Positions 26,694 through 34,551 of a stretch of 51,469 nt of DNA are shown here, one piece after another. The translations under genes and the position numbers were made by a program. The notes beneath the pieces are model-generated. The model saw only the letters and a program-made list of their open reading frames with translations. It made no database searches and had not been told where the DNA came from. The DNA is taken from contig NZ_MASS01000031.1 of assembly GCF_001707885.1 (NCBI RefSeq), positions 1 to 51,469 on the forward strand. The letters run 5' to 3'. Numbering within the stretch: the stretch's first letter is position 1; each line of letters opens with the position of its first letter. This stretch comes from Desulfosporosinus cupriresistens (GTDB lineage Bacteria; Bacillota; Desulfitobacteriia; Desulfitobacteriales; Desulfitobacteriaceae).

Positions 26694-27227
26694 CTAGTTC
26701 CCCATTCTCTTCTCCATCGCTTTGATTAAAACTGTTTCAGATCTTCCTTCAGCCTTTCCTTTATTCTCTGGAGCCTCTATCCTCGTTAGCTGGTCACGAA
26801 GCTCAGCTTCTCTGGCATCTTACAGTATTCTTGCCTTTTCATCCTTACTGATGATCTGCAATAAATCATAAGCTTTTTTGATATCCTTGTTCTTTTCTGC
26901 TAACATCTCAATCACTCCTTTTGATTTTGCATCTAGGAATTCCATCCATTCAACAATTCGGTCATTCTCATCTCTTGGAATAGCCATATTTGCTAGCTTT
27001 ATGATCTCTAGGAAATGAACCTCTAAGATGTCCGTCAACCGGTAGCCGGTTTCGTCCTCTGTCAAATGATAGCTGGAGTACAACTTTTGAAGTGGAGTAC
27101 ATTGAAAATCAACGATGTTGATGGTGATACATTTCTTTAGCTTGGAATAGGTATCATATGACTTTACTTGACTTGTGTAAATCTTAGACCAGTAGAACAT
27201 GGTTCTTTCGGGCATGAATTCTGTCGG
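26694..27227 (-). pseudogene. Rpn/PD-(D/E)XK nuclease-transposase family remnant, copy 1
   Basis: The minus strand encodes MPERTMFYWSKIYTSQVK, SKLKKCITINIVDFQC and the helical tail typical of Rpn-family recombination-promoting nucleases. The N-terminal catalytic half is missing. A nonsense codon at 26820-26822 interrupts it (Tyr codon in copy 2); the frame then continues DAREAELRDQLTRIEAPENKGKAEG and ends at 26694. It is 98% identical by eye to the Rpn part at 38321-38801, so the two are a recent duplication. Confidence 0.85.
26747..27227 (-). repeat. 481-bp direct repeat, left copy
   Basis: This segment aligns without gaps to 38321-38801 with about nine mismatches counted by eye. The right limit is sharp: past CCGACAGAATTC the two copies diverge, with one base less in this copy. 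It falls within the Rpn-type remnant. Confidence 0.85.
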
Positions 27228-27372
27228 AATATTTAATTATTTAACGATGAAATCTTAAAAAGCCAGATCCTAAAATCTAGCAATACGAAAAAGATCAATC
27301 TTGGGCAATAAGCTATCTATATGAGTTCTAGGTAAATCATTGTGTGCTCTTAATAAACTCTATTTCAGTAAA

Positions 27373-27489
27373 CTTTCATCCCAACCCCACTTACCAACCT
27401 TCGAAAGCGGACTCTGTACTTGACCGCTGGCTAGGCTTTATAAAGCGGCGATCTGCTTGAACTTAGCAAGGCGCTACGGTGCGGTGATT
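27373..27489 (-). repeat. Dispersed intergenic repeat, copy A
   Basis: On the minus strand it reads from AATCACCGC through TTGCTAAGTTCAAG, CTTTATAAAGCC, AGCGGTCAAGTAC, TTTCGAAGGTTGG to a GGGTTGGGATGAAAG end. Copies B, D and E share these blocks in the same order. It lies 40 bases after the yfiT-like stop. 27228-27372 otherwise shows nothing. Confidence 0.65.
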
Positions 27490-27528
27490 GGGTATAAATG
27501 GTGTGGCTGGAATAAGCGAACAAGTGAC

Positions 27529-28062
27529 CTAATGCGTTTGAAGGCCTATATTCTTTCTATAATTCGTGATATGTGCCAAATGATGATTACCGTGCCAAGC
27601 ATATAACCCAATTGCCTTTTTAAGACTTAAATCTCCCACTTCAGGGTGACAAAATTGACGATTGAGTTCAACAGGTGACATCGACCTGAGTAAAACAGAC
27701 CATCTTTTATGTAAAGTTTCTAGAAGATTCAAAGAAACATCCACCGGTAAGGTTCGAGCATCTTCAAGCTCAGCCCATAACGCTTCGTTAAATGGCTTTA
27801 TTGTCGGAGTGTCCTCAGTTAATGCGAGTTTAAATCTAATGTAACTATTCATATGACTATCAGCTATATGATGAATCACTTGCCGTATCGTCCATCCTCC
27901 TGGTCTATAAGAAGTACTCAATTGTTCCTCAGACAAATCTTTAACTGAATCGGTAAGTAACCGAGGTAAAACCTCAATTTGGGCAATCAAATTTTCAACT
28001 TGATCTAGACTAACATCTTCTGACATATTAAATTGACCGATAGGATACCGAAGTTTATCCAT
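27529..28062 (-). CDS. YfiT-family DinB-fold protein (putative bacillithiol/thiol transferase)
   Basis: The 177-residue protein matches the YfiT group closely: RPGGWTIRQVIHHIADSHMNSYIRFKLALTED and the late YAWHGNHHLAHI. The His residues of IHHIADS and HGNHHLAH form the metal site of the DinB four-helix fold. YfiT-like proteins are metal-dependent transferases or hydrolases, possibly conjugating low-molecular-weight thiols to electrophiles. I start at the ATG at 28062 because GGGAGG is eight bases upstream; the TTG at 28068 is too close. Confidence 0.88.
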   Translation of the reverse strand: MDKLRYPIGQFNMSEDVSLDQVENLIAQIEVLPRLLTDSVKDLSEEQLSTSYRPGGWTIRQVIHHIADSHMNSYIRFKLALTEDTPTIKPFNEALWAELEDARTLPVDVSLNLLETLHKRWSVLLRSMSPVELNRQFCHPEVGDLSLKKAIGLYAWHGNHHLAHITNYRKNIGLQTH

Positions 28063-28213
28063 TGACAAGACCTCCCAAACTTTTACTAATTTATTTAACT
28101 ATATCCTGAACACCATTCCGCCATTACAACTAACGCTCTCTGCGTGATTAACACGTCAAATCAATACATTCGTAATAATTCCACAATTATCCTCCACTTC
28201 CTGCAATAAGAAC

Positions 28214-28238
28214 GCAAAAAGAGCGTCCAAAAACGCTC
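28214..28238 (-). terminator. Minus-strand terminator
   Basis: GAGCGT/ACGCTC (28221-28226 with 28233-28238) is followed on the minus strand by CTTTTTGCG. It may close transcripts coming from the aldo/keto reductase operon. Confidence 0.65.
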
Positions 28239-28285
28239 CGTTAATTTAACCTCCAACACTCTCCGGGTAGAAGTGCCACCTTTAG

Positions 28286-28380
28286 TACCCCAACGCAAGA
28301 CTCGGTACTTGACCACTGGCTAAGCTTTATCAAAGTGGCTTCTTGAACTTAGCACGGCGCAACTGGCGGCGGGGTGATTC
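28286..28380 (-). repeat. Dispersed intergenic repeat, copy B
   Basis: On the minus strand it shares TGCTAAGTTCAAG, CTTTGATAAAGCTTAGCCAG and GGTCAAGTACCGAGTC with copy A at roughly 75% identity, ending near GTTGGGGTA. It runs into the 48-bp segment. Confidence 0.65.
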
Positions 28381-28418
28381 AGCCCGGTCATCACAAAGGT
28401 GAACAAATATAAAGAGCG
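28371..28418 (-). repeat. 48-bp segment identical to 37527-37574
   Basis: All 48 bases match 37527-37574. There the segment encodes the last residues and stop codon of the methyltransferase (minus strand TALYICSPL). Here it ends exactly where the AraC-type remnant begins, so it marks a recombination joint. Confidence 0.85.
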
Positions 28419-28693
28419 CACAGGATATATTATCCTGTAAAAAGATCATCGATGTAGCATATAGGTATGGCTATGAAACACCCGAAGCCTTCACAAAAGC
28501 TTTTGGGGAAATGCATAGAATAAGCCCTTCGGCTGCGCGCGGGCTGGGTGCAAATCTCAAGGCATATCCAAAATATTCCTTTCACATTTCAATAAAAGGA
28601 GATGAAGATATGAATTACAAGATTGTTGATAAAGGAAGCTTTACAGTAGTAGTTAAACAAAGAAGGATATCTTTAGTGGACAAAGCACATTGA
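28418..28693 (+). pseudogene. AraC-family regulator/effector-binding protein remnant
   Basis: The open frame reads AQDILSCKKIIDVAYRYGYETPEAFTKAFGEMHRISPSAARGLGANLKAYPKYSFHISIKGDEDMNYKIVDK. This is the second AraC helix-turn-helix with the usual linker into a GyrI-like effector domain, which stops after about 25 residues. The first helix-turn-helix and most of the effector domain are gone. The left boundary coincides with the end of the 48-bp repeat. 28694-28908 shows nothing more. Confidence 0.8.
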
Positions 28694-28908
28694 GACTGAA
28701 GAATGTCGGTTTTGAAAACTGTTGACAAATTCAGTTGATAGTTTCATTAGATTTTTTTATTGCTATAAGATAGTGTATAAGTCCGCGTGCCTACACTATT
28801 TAATGATTCAATACAATAATGATACAATTAACATATTACCTACAATTAATTTTCTCCTTGCATTTTATTATACATTTTCAAGCCTTATCTTTTTATATAG
28901 TCATATCA

Positions 28909-29751
28909 TTATCTAACCAATCCAGTCAGCATTTCCACTGTAGCTGGGTCATAATGTGAGAAGAATGCACTCTCTTTCTCGTCTAAAGCACGGATAGCTT
29001 TCATGTCATCTTCGGTCAGCTCGAAGTCAAATACATTGATATTCTCAAGCATGCGCTCCTTGTGGGTGGACTTCGGAATCACGACTACATCGCTCTGAAG
29101 CAGGAAGCGAAGCGCAACCTGCGCTGCCGATTTGCGATACTTCGCACTGATTTCATTCAGAACAGGATTGGTAAAGAAATCCTTACGGCCCTCAGCAAAC
29201 GGCCCCCAAGATTCATGTTGTACTTCATACTTCCTCATGATTTCATGGGCCTCTGCCTGCTGCTGGAATACGTGAGTTTCCACCTGATTCACTGCGGGGA
29301 TAATCTCAACGAAATGGCACAGGTCAATCAGTCTGTCAGGATAAAAGTTGGAAACACCGATAGCACGGATTTTGCCCTCCTTGTAGGCTTCCTCCATCGC
29401 ACGATAGGTTCCGTAATAATCATTAAACGGTTGATGAATGAGAAGCAAATCAATATATTCGGTTTTCAGCTTTCTCAAGGATTCCTCGATCGATGCCTTT
29501 GCCTTTTCATAGCCGCCATTGGAAATCCATACCTTCGTTGTGATGAAGAGTTCCTCACGAGGTACTCCACATTTCTCGATGGCATAGCCGACACCCTCTT
29601 CATTTCCGTAAGCCTGTGCCGTATCGATGGAACGATAGCCTACGCTGATGGCATCCAGAACACAACGCTCACACTCTTCCGGTGTCACCTGATAGACACC
29701 ATAACCTAATTTCGGCATCTTCACACCATTGTTTAACACGACATACTCCAT
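28909..29751 (-). CDS. Aldo/keto reductase (AKR5-type)
   Basis: The 280-residue TIM-barrel enzyme has the AKR signatures SIDTAQAYGNEEGVG (catalytic Asp and Tyr), FITTKVW (Lys), LLIHQPF (His), IRAIGVSNF and the NADPH-binding VVIPKSTHKERMLEN. It reduces aldehydes and ketones in the cytoplasm. AGGAGG lies eight bases before the ATG. It is the last gene of the MerR-headed redox cluster, and the preceding small ORF remnant ends in its ribosome binding site. Confidence 0.93.
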   Translation of the reverse strand: MEYVVLNNGVKMPKLGYGVYQVTPEECERCVLDAISVGYRSIDTAQAYGNEEGVGYAIEKCGVPREELFITTKVWISNGGYEKAKASIEESLRKLKTEYIDLLLIHQPFNDYYGTYRAMEEAYKEGKIRAIGVSNFYPDRLIDLCHFVEIIPAVNQVETHVFQQQAEAHEIMRKYEVQHESWGPFAEGRKDFFTNPVLNEISAKYRKSAAQVALRFLLQSDVVVIPKSTHKERMLENINVFDFELTEDDMKAIRALDEKESAFFSHYDPATVEMLTGLVR

Positions 29752-29763
29752 GTTTTTGTCCTC

Positions 29764-29935
29764 CTAATCATCTATTTCGCAAAGCACCCGTACCATGGCA
29801 CCTGCATCCTTAAGCTGCGGAATCACATCTTCTACCATATCACCCAAATGCACGACATCGAAGGGTGCCGGGATTCTCCACCATATTTGCATGATATACG
29901 GTTCCGTCAATCGTCAGTTTGAATTTTCTTCCCAT
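29764..29935 (-). pseudogene. Frameshifted small ORF
   Basis: ATG at 29935 gives MGRKFKLTIDGTVYHANMVENPG; after one frameshift the sequence continues APFDVVHLGDMVEDVIPQLKDAGAMVRVLCEIDD to a stop at 29764. Both halves look protein-like, so this is probably a decayed or fused gene between the cupin and aldo/keto reductase. I do not recognise the family. The region 29936-30005 shows nothing. Confidence 0.45.
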
Positions 29936-30005
29936 ATTAAATTTCAATTTTACGAGAAGCTGAATGACAGGTCACCCAGTGAGTCATCCAGCTTATTCCC
30001 TGGTG

Positions 30006-30431
30006 TTATTTCAATTTGTTATATTCTTCATCCGTTACAGGCTCCAACCATTCAGCAGGACCAGCTGATGCATTTGCTTCTATTGCAAGATGAACAAACC
30101 AACTATCCGCCGCCGCACCATGCCAGTGTTTCACATTCGGAAGTATTTCCACAACATCACCTGGAAGTAATTCCCGTGCTGGTTTCCCTTCTTCCTGATA
30201 CCATCCTCTTCCACCTGTAACCAAAAGAATCTGCCCCCCAGGATGTTTATGCCAGTTGTTACGACATCCCGGTTCAAACGTTACATTGCCAATTGGACAC
30301 TTTAATGGACTATTAGGTGGTACAAGCATCTTAAGATAGTTAGTCCCGATAAAATACTTTGCAAATGCCTCGGGAGCCTTTTCGCCTTTTGCGAAGATTA
30401 CGCTTTCACTCAAATTATTGGTATTATCCAT
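30006..30431 (-). CDS. Cupin-domain protein
   Basis: The 141-residue single-domain cupin shows motif 1 NNWHKHPGGQILLVTGGRGWYQEEG and motif 2 LLPGDVVEILPNVKHWHGAA, with His residues for a mononuclear metal. Such cupins accompany CMD-family proteins and aldo/keto reductases in anaerobe redox clusters, as here. AAAGGAG precedes the ATG at 30431; the upstream extension is not needed. Function in the pathway is unknown. Confidence 0.88.
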   Translation of the reverse strand: MDNTNNLSESVIFAKGEKAPEAFAKYFIGTNYLKMLVPPNSPLKCPIGNVTFEPGCRNNWHKHPGGQILLVTGGRGWYQEEGKPARELLPGDVVEILPNVKHWHGAAADSWFVHLAIEANASAGPAEWLEPVTDEEYNKLK

Positions 30432-30469
30432 GTTTGATTCTCCTTTATGCAATATCGGGTAAAACATCT

Positions 30470-30726
30470 TTACCGTTCCCGGATTACAGACACATTAAAG
30501 ATATTTTCAACATCCTGCTGGTTCAGCGGCTTATATCCCGGCATCATTCCGTTTCCACAGGATTTCTTGTCCATTATTTCAAACTTGGAATCATCAATGC
30601 CGATTTCTGTCAAGGTGCTCTTTAAACCGAGGGTATTAAAGAAGAAATCGGACAGCATTTCAATGGTCTTTTGGCCAACTTCCAATGCGGGAAAATCCAA
30701 AGCAATCTCTTCATGATAGCTAAAGC
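30470..30726 (-). pseudogene. Iron-containing (butanol-type) alcohol dehydrogenase, C-terminal fragment
   Basis: The minus strand encodes ALEVGQKTIEMLSDFFFNTLGLKSTLTEIGIDDSKFEIMDKKSCGNGMMPGYKPLNQQDVENIF, the end of a YugJ/BdhA-like Fe-ADH. The full enzyme has about 390 residues; some 80 remain, and the natural C-terminus is replaced by a short tail. The NAD and iron sites are missing, so it is inactive. Confidence 0.8.
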
Positions 30727-30755
30727 AATTTCTTATTCATATTCACCTTGTCTGT

Positions 30756-31586
30756 TTATACCTGTGGCTTTAAGGGACCATAGAAATAGGAGGCTGTTGC
30801 ACCGCCATCAATTAAGAAGTCCGCACCAGTGATAAATGCTCCCTGGGGACTCATCAGCAGTTCTGCCACATTGGCTATCTCATCTGCTGTTCCCGGACGA
30901 CCTGCCGGGCATTTGGCAAACATATTCTTGTAGAAATCACCTCTGGGGCCGTTAAACTCATCAATGGCCAGCGGGGTGACAATGATTCCCGGAGAGATGG
31001 AATTGATTCGCGCACCTCTGGCACCCCATTTTATAGATTCCACCATAACCCTCTTTGCATTGCAGCGTTTCGCCATCTGATAGGCGTGCAAGGTATCTTT
31101 GATATTCTCCGGCTGAAGCACTTCCAGTTTCAGAAGATCTTCCGTAGAAGTACAAGCCAGCTGCTCATCCACTTCCGCACTAAGTGCAGGCATCCGGTGA
31201 CCGGACTGGCTGGAAATCGTCACACCAGTACCGCAGTCTTTAATAACCCTCCCGACTTCCTCCAGCAGAACGGCTGTGCCGTACAAATCCACCTTCAAAA
31301 TCGCTTCAATCGGTGCCTGACTGGGGGAAACACCAGCAGAATTAACCAACATGGATATCTCACCATACTTCTGTGCTTCCGCAATCAGGCAACGTATGGA
31401 ATCTCTGGATGAGAGATCCATCTCCATCGGGACCACGTCAAATCCAGCATCAGTCATAATTTTAGCAATAGTCTGCGCATTCTCCAGCTTCTTATCACCA
31501 ACAACAAGCTTTTTGTCAAAGCCCATTCTTCTGGCAATAGCCATACCAATTTGACCGGCACCGACCCAAATCATTACTTCTTTCAT
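30756..31586 (-). CDS. Short-chain dehydrogenase/reductase
   Basis: The Rossmann motif VGAGQIGMAIARR (GxGxxG variant), the DLSSRDS segment, NSAGVSPSQ, and the catalytic YQMAK pair mark a classical SDR of 276 residues. A Leu/Glu-rich insert (LACTSTEDLLKLEVLQPENIKD) precedes the active-site Tyr. It ends in the typical SPQGAFITGADFLIDGG. I start at the ATG at 31586 because TTAAAGGAG lies just upstream. It belongs to the MerR-headed cluster; the substrate is unknown. Confidence 0.92.
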   Translation of the reverse strand: MKEVMIWVGAGQIGMAIARRMGFDKKLVVGDKKLENAQTIAKIMTDAGFDVVPMEMDLSSRDSIRCLIAEAQKYGEISMLVNSAGVSPSQAPIEAILKVDLYGTAVLLEEVGRVIKDCGTGVTISSQSGHRMPALSAEVDEQLACTSTEDLLKLEVLQPENIKDTLHAYQMAKRCNAKRVMVESIKWGARGARINSISPGIIVTPLAIDEFNGPRGDFYKNMFAKCPAGRPGTADEIANVAELLMSPQGAFITGADFLIDGGATASYFYGPLKPQV

Positions 31587-31704
31587 GCGACTATTCTCCT
31601 TTAAATGCACTCTTCAAAATAATAAAGGTTTCTCCTGTCTGTCATTAAAGTTTGTTGTATTCTTCATAAATTCTTTTACTTCACTCATTTACTGTCCCTC
31701 TCCC

Positions 31705-32277
31705 TTATTGACTTTCTGGAATCATCTCATTTAAATAACTGATTGCGCTTAATGTTCTTGGATAACCGATGTAAGGCAGCAGATTAGTAACAACCGATAA
31801 TAAAAGCTGTTTATCATTTCCTACATTTAAGTTTGCCATTATGTGGCCTTTTGCCTGTGGTTCGCATCCCCCCATAGCAATCAGCATGGCAAACGTAAGC
31901 AGTTCTCTTGTCTTGATATCAAGTCCATTTCTTGTATAATAGTCTCCAAAACAGTTTGCGGATAAATATTTCCGAATATGAATCTGACTTTCTGGAGAAT
32001 TATCATACATCTTGTCAATTGCTTCTGCTCCAACGATCTCTTTTTGGATGTTTAATCCTTTCTCCATTCTGGTATCCGGATTAGTTGTTGACTGACCCTC
32101 TAAAGGAAGTTCAATACCCTTGCTTATAAGAATTTCATTAGTACCATGAATAAAATCAAAGGATTTTGCCATGCCGCAGTATGGTACGGACTGATAAACT
32201 ATCTCTTTGATTTCTATTGGCGTAACACCTACGTCTGATGACCTGCTTCGTTTGCACCGAGTACAAACTGATCGCAA
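31705..32277 (-). pseudogene. Carboxymuconolactone decarboxylase-family protein, 5' truncated
   Basis: From about residue 15 the sequence is a two-domain CMD protein: VGVTPIEIKEIVYQSVPYCGMAKSFDFI, then EKGLNIQKEIVG and ELLTFAMLIAMGGCEPQAKGHIMANLNVGNDKQ. The first domain's N-terminus is absent. The first 14 residues come from an out-of-frame reading of a flavodoxin fragment with which it is fused. It may still be translated, but the first CMD domain is incomplete. Confidence 0.75.
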
Positions 32278-32339
32278 AGCTGATCAGAATTTCCGCCTTT
32301 TCTCGGGCTGGCGGATAGCACCAATACTTTTTTACTCAT
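32229..32339 (-). pseudogene. Flavodoxin-family NAD(P)H-dependent oxidoreductase, N-terminal stump
   Basis: ATG at 32339 opens MSKKVLVLSASPRKGGNSDQ, the FMN-binding start of an iron-sulfur flavoprotein/NADPH-FMN reductase. The frame stops after 36 residues, where it joins the CMD sequence. It starts three bases after the merR stop, so it was once the second gene of the operon. Confidence 0.8.
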
Positions 32340-32342
32340 AAA

Positions 32343-32729
32343 CTAATCCTCCACTCTTTTTAGTTCATTTTCCTTTTTAACCACTGACTGTTCATAGCTC
32401 TCAATTTTGTAATTCAAGCGTTCTAGTGTTTTCTGCATATCTTCCATTCTTTGAATTAGCTGCTTACGCTGTTCAGTTAAAAGTTCTTTTCTGGCCTGGG
32501 TAGTTTCATTTCCCTGTTGGAACAGCGCAACATACTCAATTAATGCTTCTATTGGAAGACCTGCATTTCTCATACATTTGATAAATTCGACCCACCTGCA
32601 ATCCTCTTCCGTATAATCCCTGATTCCGCTTTTATTGCGGTTAACATGAGGAATCAGTCCGATGCGTTCATAATAGCGAAGTGTATCCTGAGTAAGATCG
32701 TATTTTTCACTGACTTCTGCAATCATCAT
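32343..32729 (-). CDS. MerR-family regulator (AdhR/YyaN-like)
   Basis: The 128-residue protein has a winged helix (IAEVSEKYDLTQDTLRYYERIGLIPHVNRNKSGIRDYTEED) and a long C-terminal coiled coil (about residues 78-120). It has no ligand domain, as in AdhR-type aldehyde-responsive regulators. AGGAGGTAAT precedes the ATG. It is the first gene of the redox cluster and probably activates both its own promoter and the Fe-S aldo/keto reductase promoter, which share one operator. Confidence 0.9.
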   Translation of the reverse strand: MMIAEVSEKYDLTQDTLRYYERIGLIPHVNRNKSGIRDYTEEDCRWVEFIKCMRNAGLPIEALIEYVALFQQGNETTQARKELLTEQRKQLIQRMEDMQKTLERLNYKIESYEQSVVKKENELKRVED

Positions 32730-32754
32730 CTGAGATTACCTCCTCGTCTTTACA

Positions 32755-32785
32755 ACCATATCACCTGGAGTTAACTCCAGGTCAA
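32755..32785 (-). promoter_or_regulatory. MerR-type promoter/operator before merR
   Basis: TTGACC (32780-32785) and TATGGT (32755-32760) are 19 bases apart. A perfect 20-bp palindrome, ACCTGGAGTTAACTCCAGGT (32763-32782), fills the spacer and overlaps the -35 box. This is the classic MerR activation geometry. Confidence 0.85.
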
Positions 32786-32824
32786 GCAATTATTCCCATA
32801 GTCATTTTCACCCTACTTCCATCT

Positions 32825-33967
32825 TTATTTTCTAGTAGGAAACTGGGGTGTTACATCAAACATAGCTGATACATCTTTTAAATGCTCTGTGATCTTCAAA
32901 TGCTGTGGGCAGGCTTTTTCACATTCCTTACAGCCGATGCAATCACTTGCCTTACCATGATTATTAGCCGTAAGGTTTATATAATAGACAAACTGACTTG
33001 AAAAATTAGTTGTCGTTGCACGTTTGGCACTGTTGTACAAAGCAAAGTAATCCGGTATCGCAATCCTTTTCGGGCAGCCCTTTTCGCAGTATCGGCAGGT
33101 TGTACAGGCAATTGCCGTATTTTCATTGATAATTTCGATGACCTGATGGATAATCCTGTACTCTTCTTCGTTCAGCGGTTTGAAGTCCTCCATATAGGAA
33201 GTATTATCAAGCACCTGCTCCATTGTGTTCATTCCGCTGAGCACCATGAAGACGCCTTCCTGACTGGCAGCATAGCTGATTGCCCAGGACGGAATGGATG
33301 CTTGGGGATTATAGTCTTTCATTAGCTTTTCTGCTTTTTCCGGAACTGTTGCCAGAGTGCCTCCTTTACAGGGTTCCATGACGATAATCGGTTTCTGATG
33401 CTTTCTGGCTACCTCATAGCACCTTCTTGACTGGATACTTGGGTTTTCCCAGTCGATATAATTGATCTGTAGCTGGACAAAATCCAATTCAGGGTGGGCC
33501 GTTAAAATCTCGTCCAGTAATTCCGGTGTATCATGGAAGGACATACCAAAGTTCTTAATCTTACCTTCTTTCTTTTTATTAATTCCAAAACTGAAACTAT
33601 CAAGTTCACACGCTTTCTTATACGAAATAACGCCAATATTATGCAGCAGATAATAATCGAAATACTCCACATCGCATTTTTCCAGCTGTTCATTAAAGAC
33701 TTTTTCTTGATCCTCCACAGTTTTGATATCTCTCATCGGAAGCTTTGTGGCAAGAGCAAAATCATCTCGTTTATGCCTTTTTACAAGAGCTTCTCTCATG
33801 ACGTCCTCACTCATGTAGCTATGATAGACATAAGCCGTATCAAAGTAAGTAAATCCTTTCTCCAAAAAGGTATCTACTAGTTTGTTTAACGTTTCTGTAT
33901 CAAAGGAAGTCTGGTCATTTTTGTCTAGGAGTGGTAACCTCATACATCCAAAACCTAAATTTTTCAC
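32825..33967 (-). CDS. Aldo/keto reductase with C-terminal [4Fe-4S] domain
   Basis: Residues 1-270 form an AKR barrel (GFGCMRLPLLD, FDTAYVYHSYMSEDVMREAL, ATKLPM, YLLHNIG). The C-terminus carries CTTCRYCEKGCP and CIGCKECEKACP, two [4Fe-4S] motifs. Such fusions are common in clostridia and probably take electrons from ferredoxin. I start at the GTG at 33967: AAAGGGG is eight bases upstream and MKNLGFGCMRLP is the family's usual beginning. It has its own MerR-type promoter, with a leader of about 110 bases. Confidence 0.92.
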   Translation of the reverse strand: MKNLGFGCMRLPLLDKNDQTSFDTETLNKLVDTFLEKGFTYFDTAYVYHSYMSEDVMREALVKRHKRDDFALATKLPMRDIKTVEDQEKVFNEQLEKCDVEYFDYYLLHNIGVISYKKACELDSFSFGINKKKEGKIKNFGMSFHDTPELLDEILTAHPELDFVQLQINYIDWENPSIQSRRCYEVARKHQKPIIVMEPCKGGTLATVPEKAEKLMKDYNPQASIPSWAISYAASQEGVFMVLSGMNTMEQVLDNTSYMEDFKPLNEEEYRIIHQVIEIINENTAIACTTCRYCEKGCPKRIAIPDYFALYNSAKRATTTNFSSQFVYYINLTANNHGKASDCIGCKECEKACPQHLKITEHLKDVSAMFDVTPQFPTRK

Positions 33968-34076
33968 TTCAATTTTCCCCTTTCTAAAATGCTTTATATA
34001 GTTTTCAGCTTTGTTGCTCACACTATTTCAAAGCACTATACCTACGATATTTAGCAAGAGATCAACCTTGTGTCAT

Positions 34077-34107
34077 AGTCTATCATCTGGAGTTAACACC
34101 AGGTCAA
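34077..34107 (-). promoter_or_regulatory. MerR-type promoter/operator before the Fe-S aldo/keto reductase
   Basis: TTGACC (34102-34107) and TAGACT (34077-34082) are 19 bases apart. The dyad at 34085-34104 differs from the merR operator at only a few positions and keeps the central GTTAAC. One regulator therefore likely controls both. Confidence 0.82.
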
Positions 34108-34551
34108 GCACTTTTTAATAGGAATACAATTAAATTTAACCGTATTCCTATTAGAAAAGGACCATTCAATATTTAACTTGATTAATGAGTATTTGTTCCG
34201 AAATTGAACATCGTCGAACTTGTCAATCCTACTCTCCTGCGCTATCAGATAATCCCTTAATTCCTCCACCCTCTTTTCTCGCATTGTTCGCTCAATTTGT
34301 TGCTCTTTAAGTTTCTTCATCCGATTTTGCACCTTTTCTATTTCCGCACTAAGAACTGAATGTCCATTCTCATCAACATTTCCAGCCTTTATACTCTGCT
34401 TTCCCAATCCCTTCATTTTCTCTTGCAAGTTCTCCAGGCGGGCGTAAAGCTCTTCCATTGTATATTCTTCAGCTATCGGCTCAAGACCATGGTACATGTC
34501 TCTTGAAAGTTCCTCCAGATAGATTTCTTTTCTATCAATAACCCAGTTCAT
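34093..34551 (-). pseudogene. Probable site-specific recombinase C-terminal remnant
   Basis: The 152-residue ORF is mostly coiled coil (ELYARLENLQEKMKGL, AEIEKVQNRMKKLKEQQ), ending with LIAQESRIDKFDDVQFRNKYSLIKLNIEWSFSNRNTVKFN. That order, coiled coil then 'FDDxxFR ... VKF', resembles the end of large serine recombinases. Catalytic and zinc domains are absent. Its 3' end overlaps the aldo/keto reductase operator, so its stop was set by a deletion joint. The family call is tentative. Confidence 0.4.

Larger units (their letters stand above)
28063..28417. other. Intergenic with terminator, repeat B and 48-bp shared segment
   Basis: Beyond the terminator at 28214-28238, repeat copy B and the 48-bp segment shared with the methyltransferase 3' end, no gene is visible. 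Confidence 0.5.

Noticed and set aside
29062..29709. 215-codon plus ORF
   Set aside because: Antisense to the aldo/keto reductase; no ribosome binding site.
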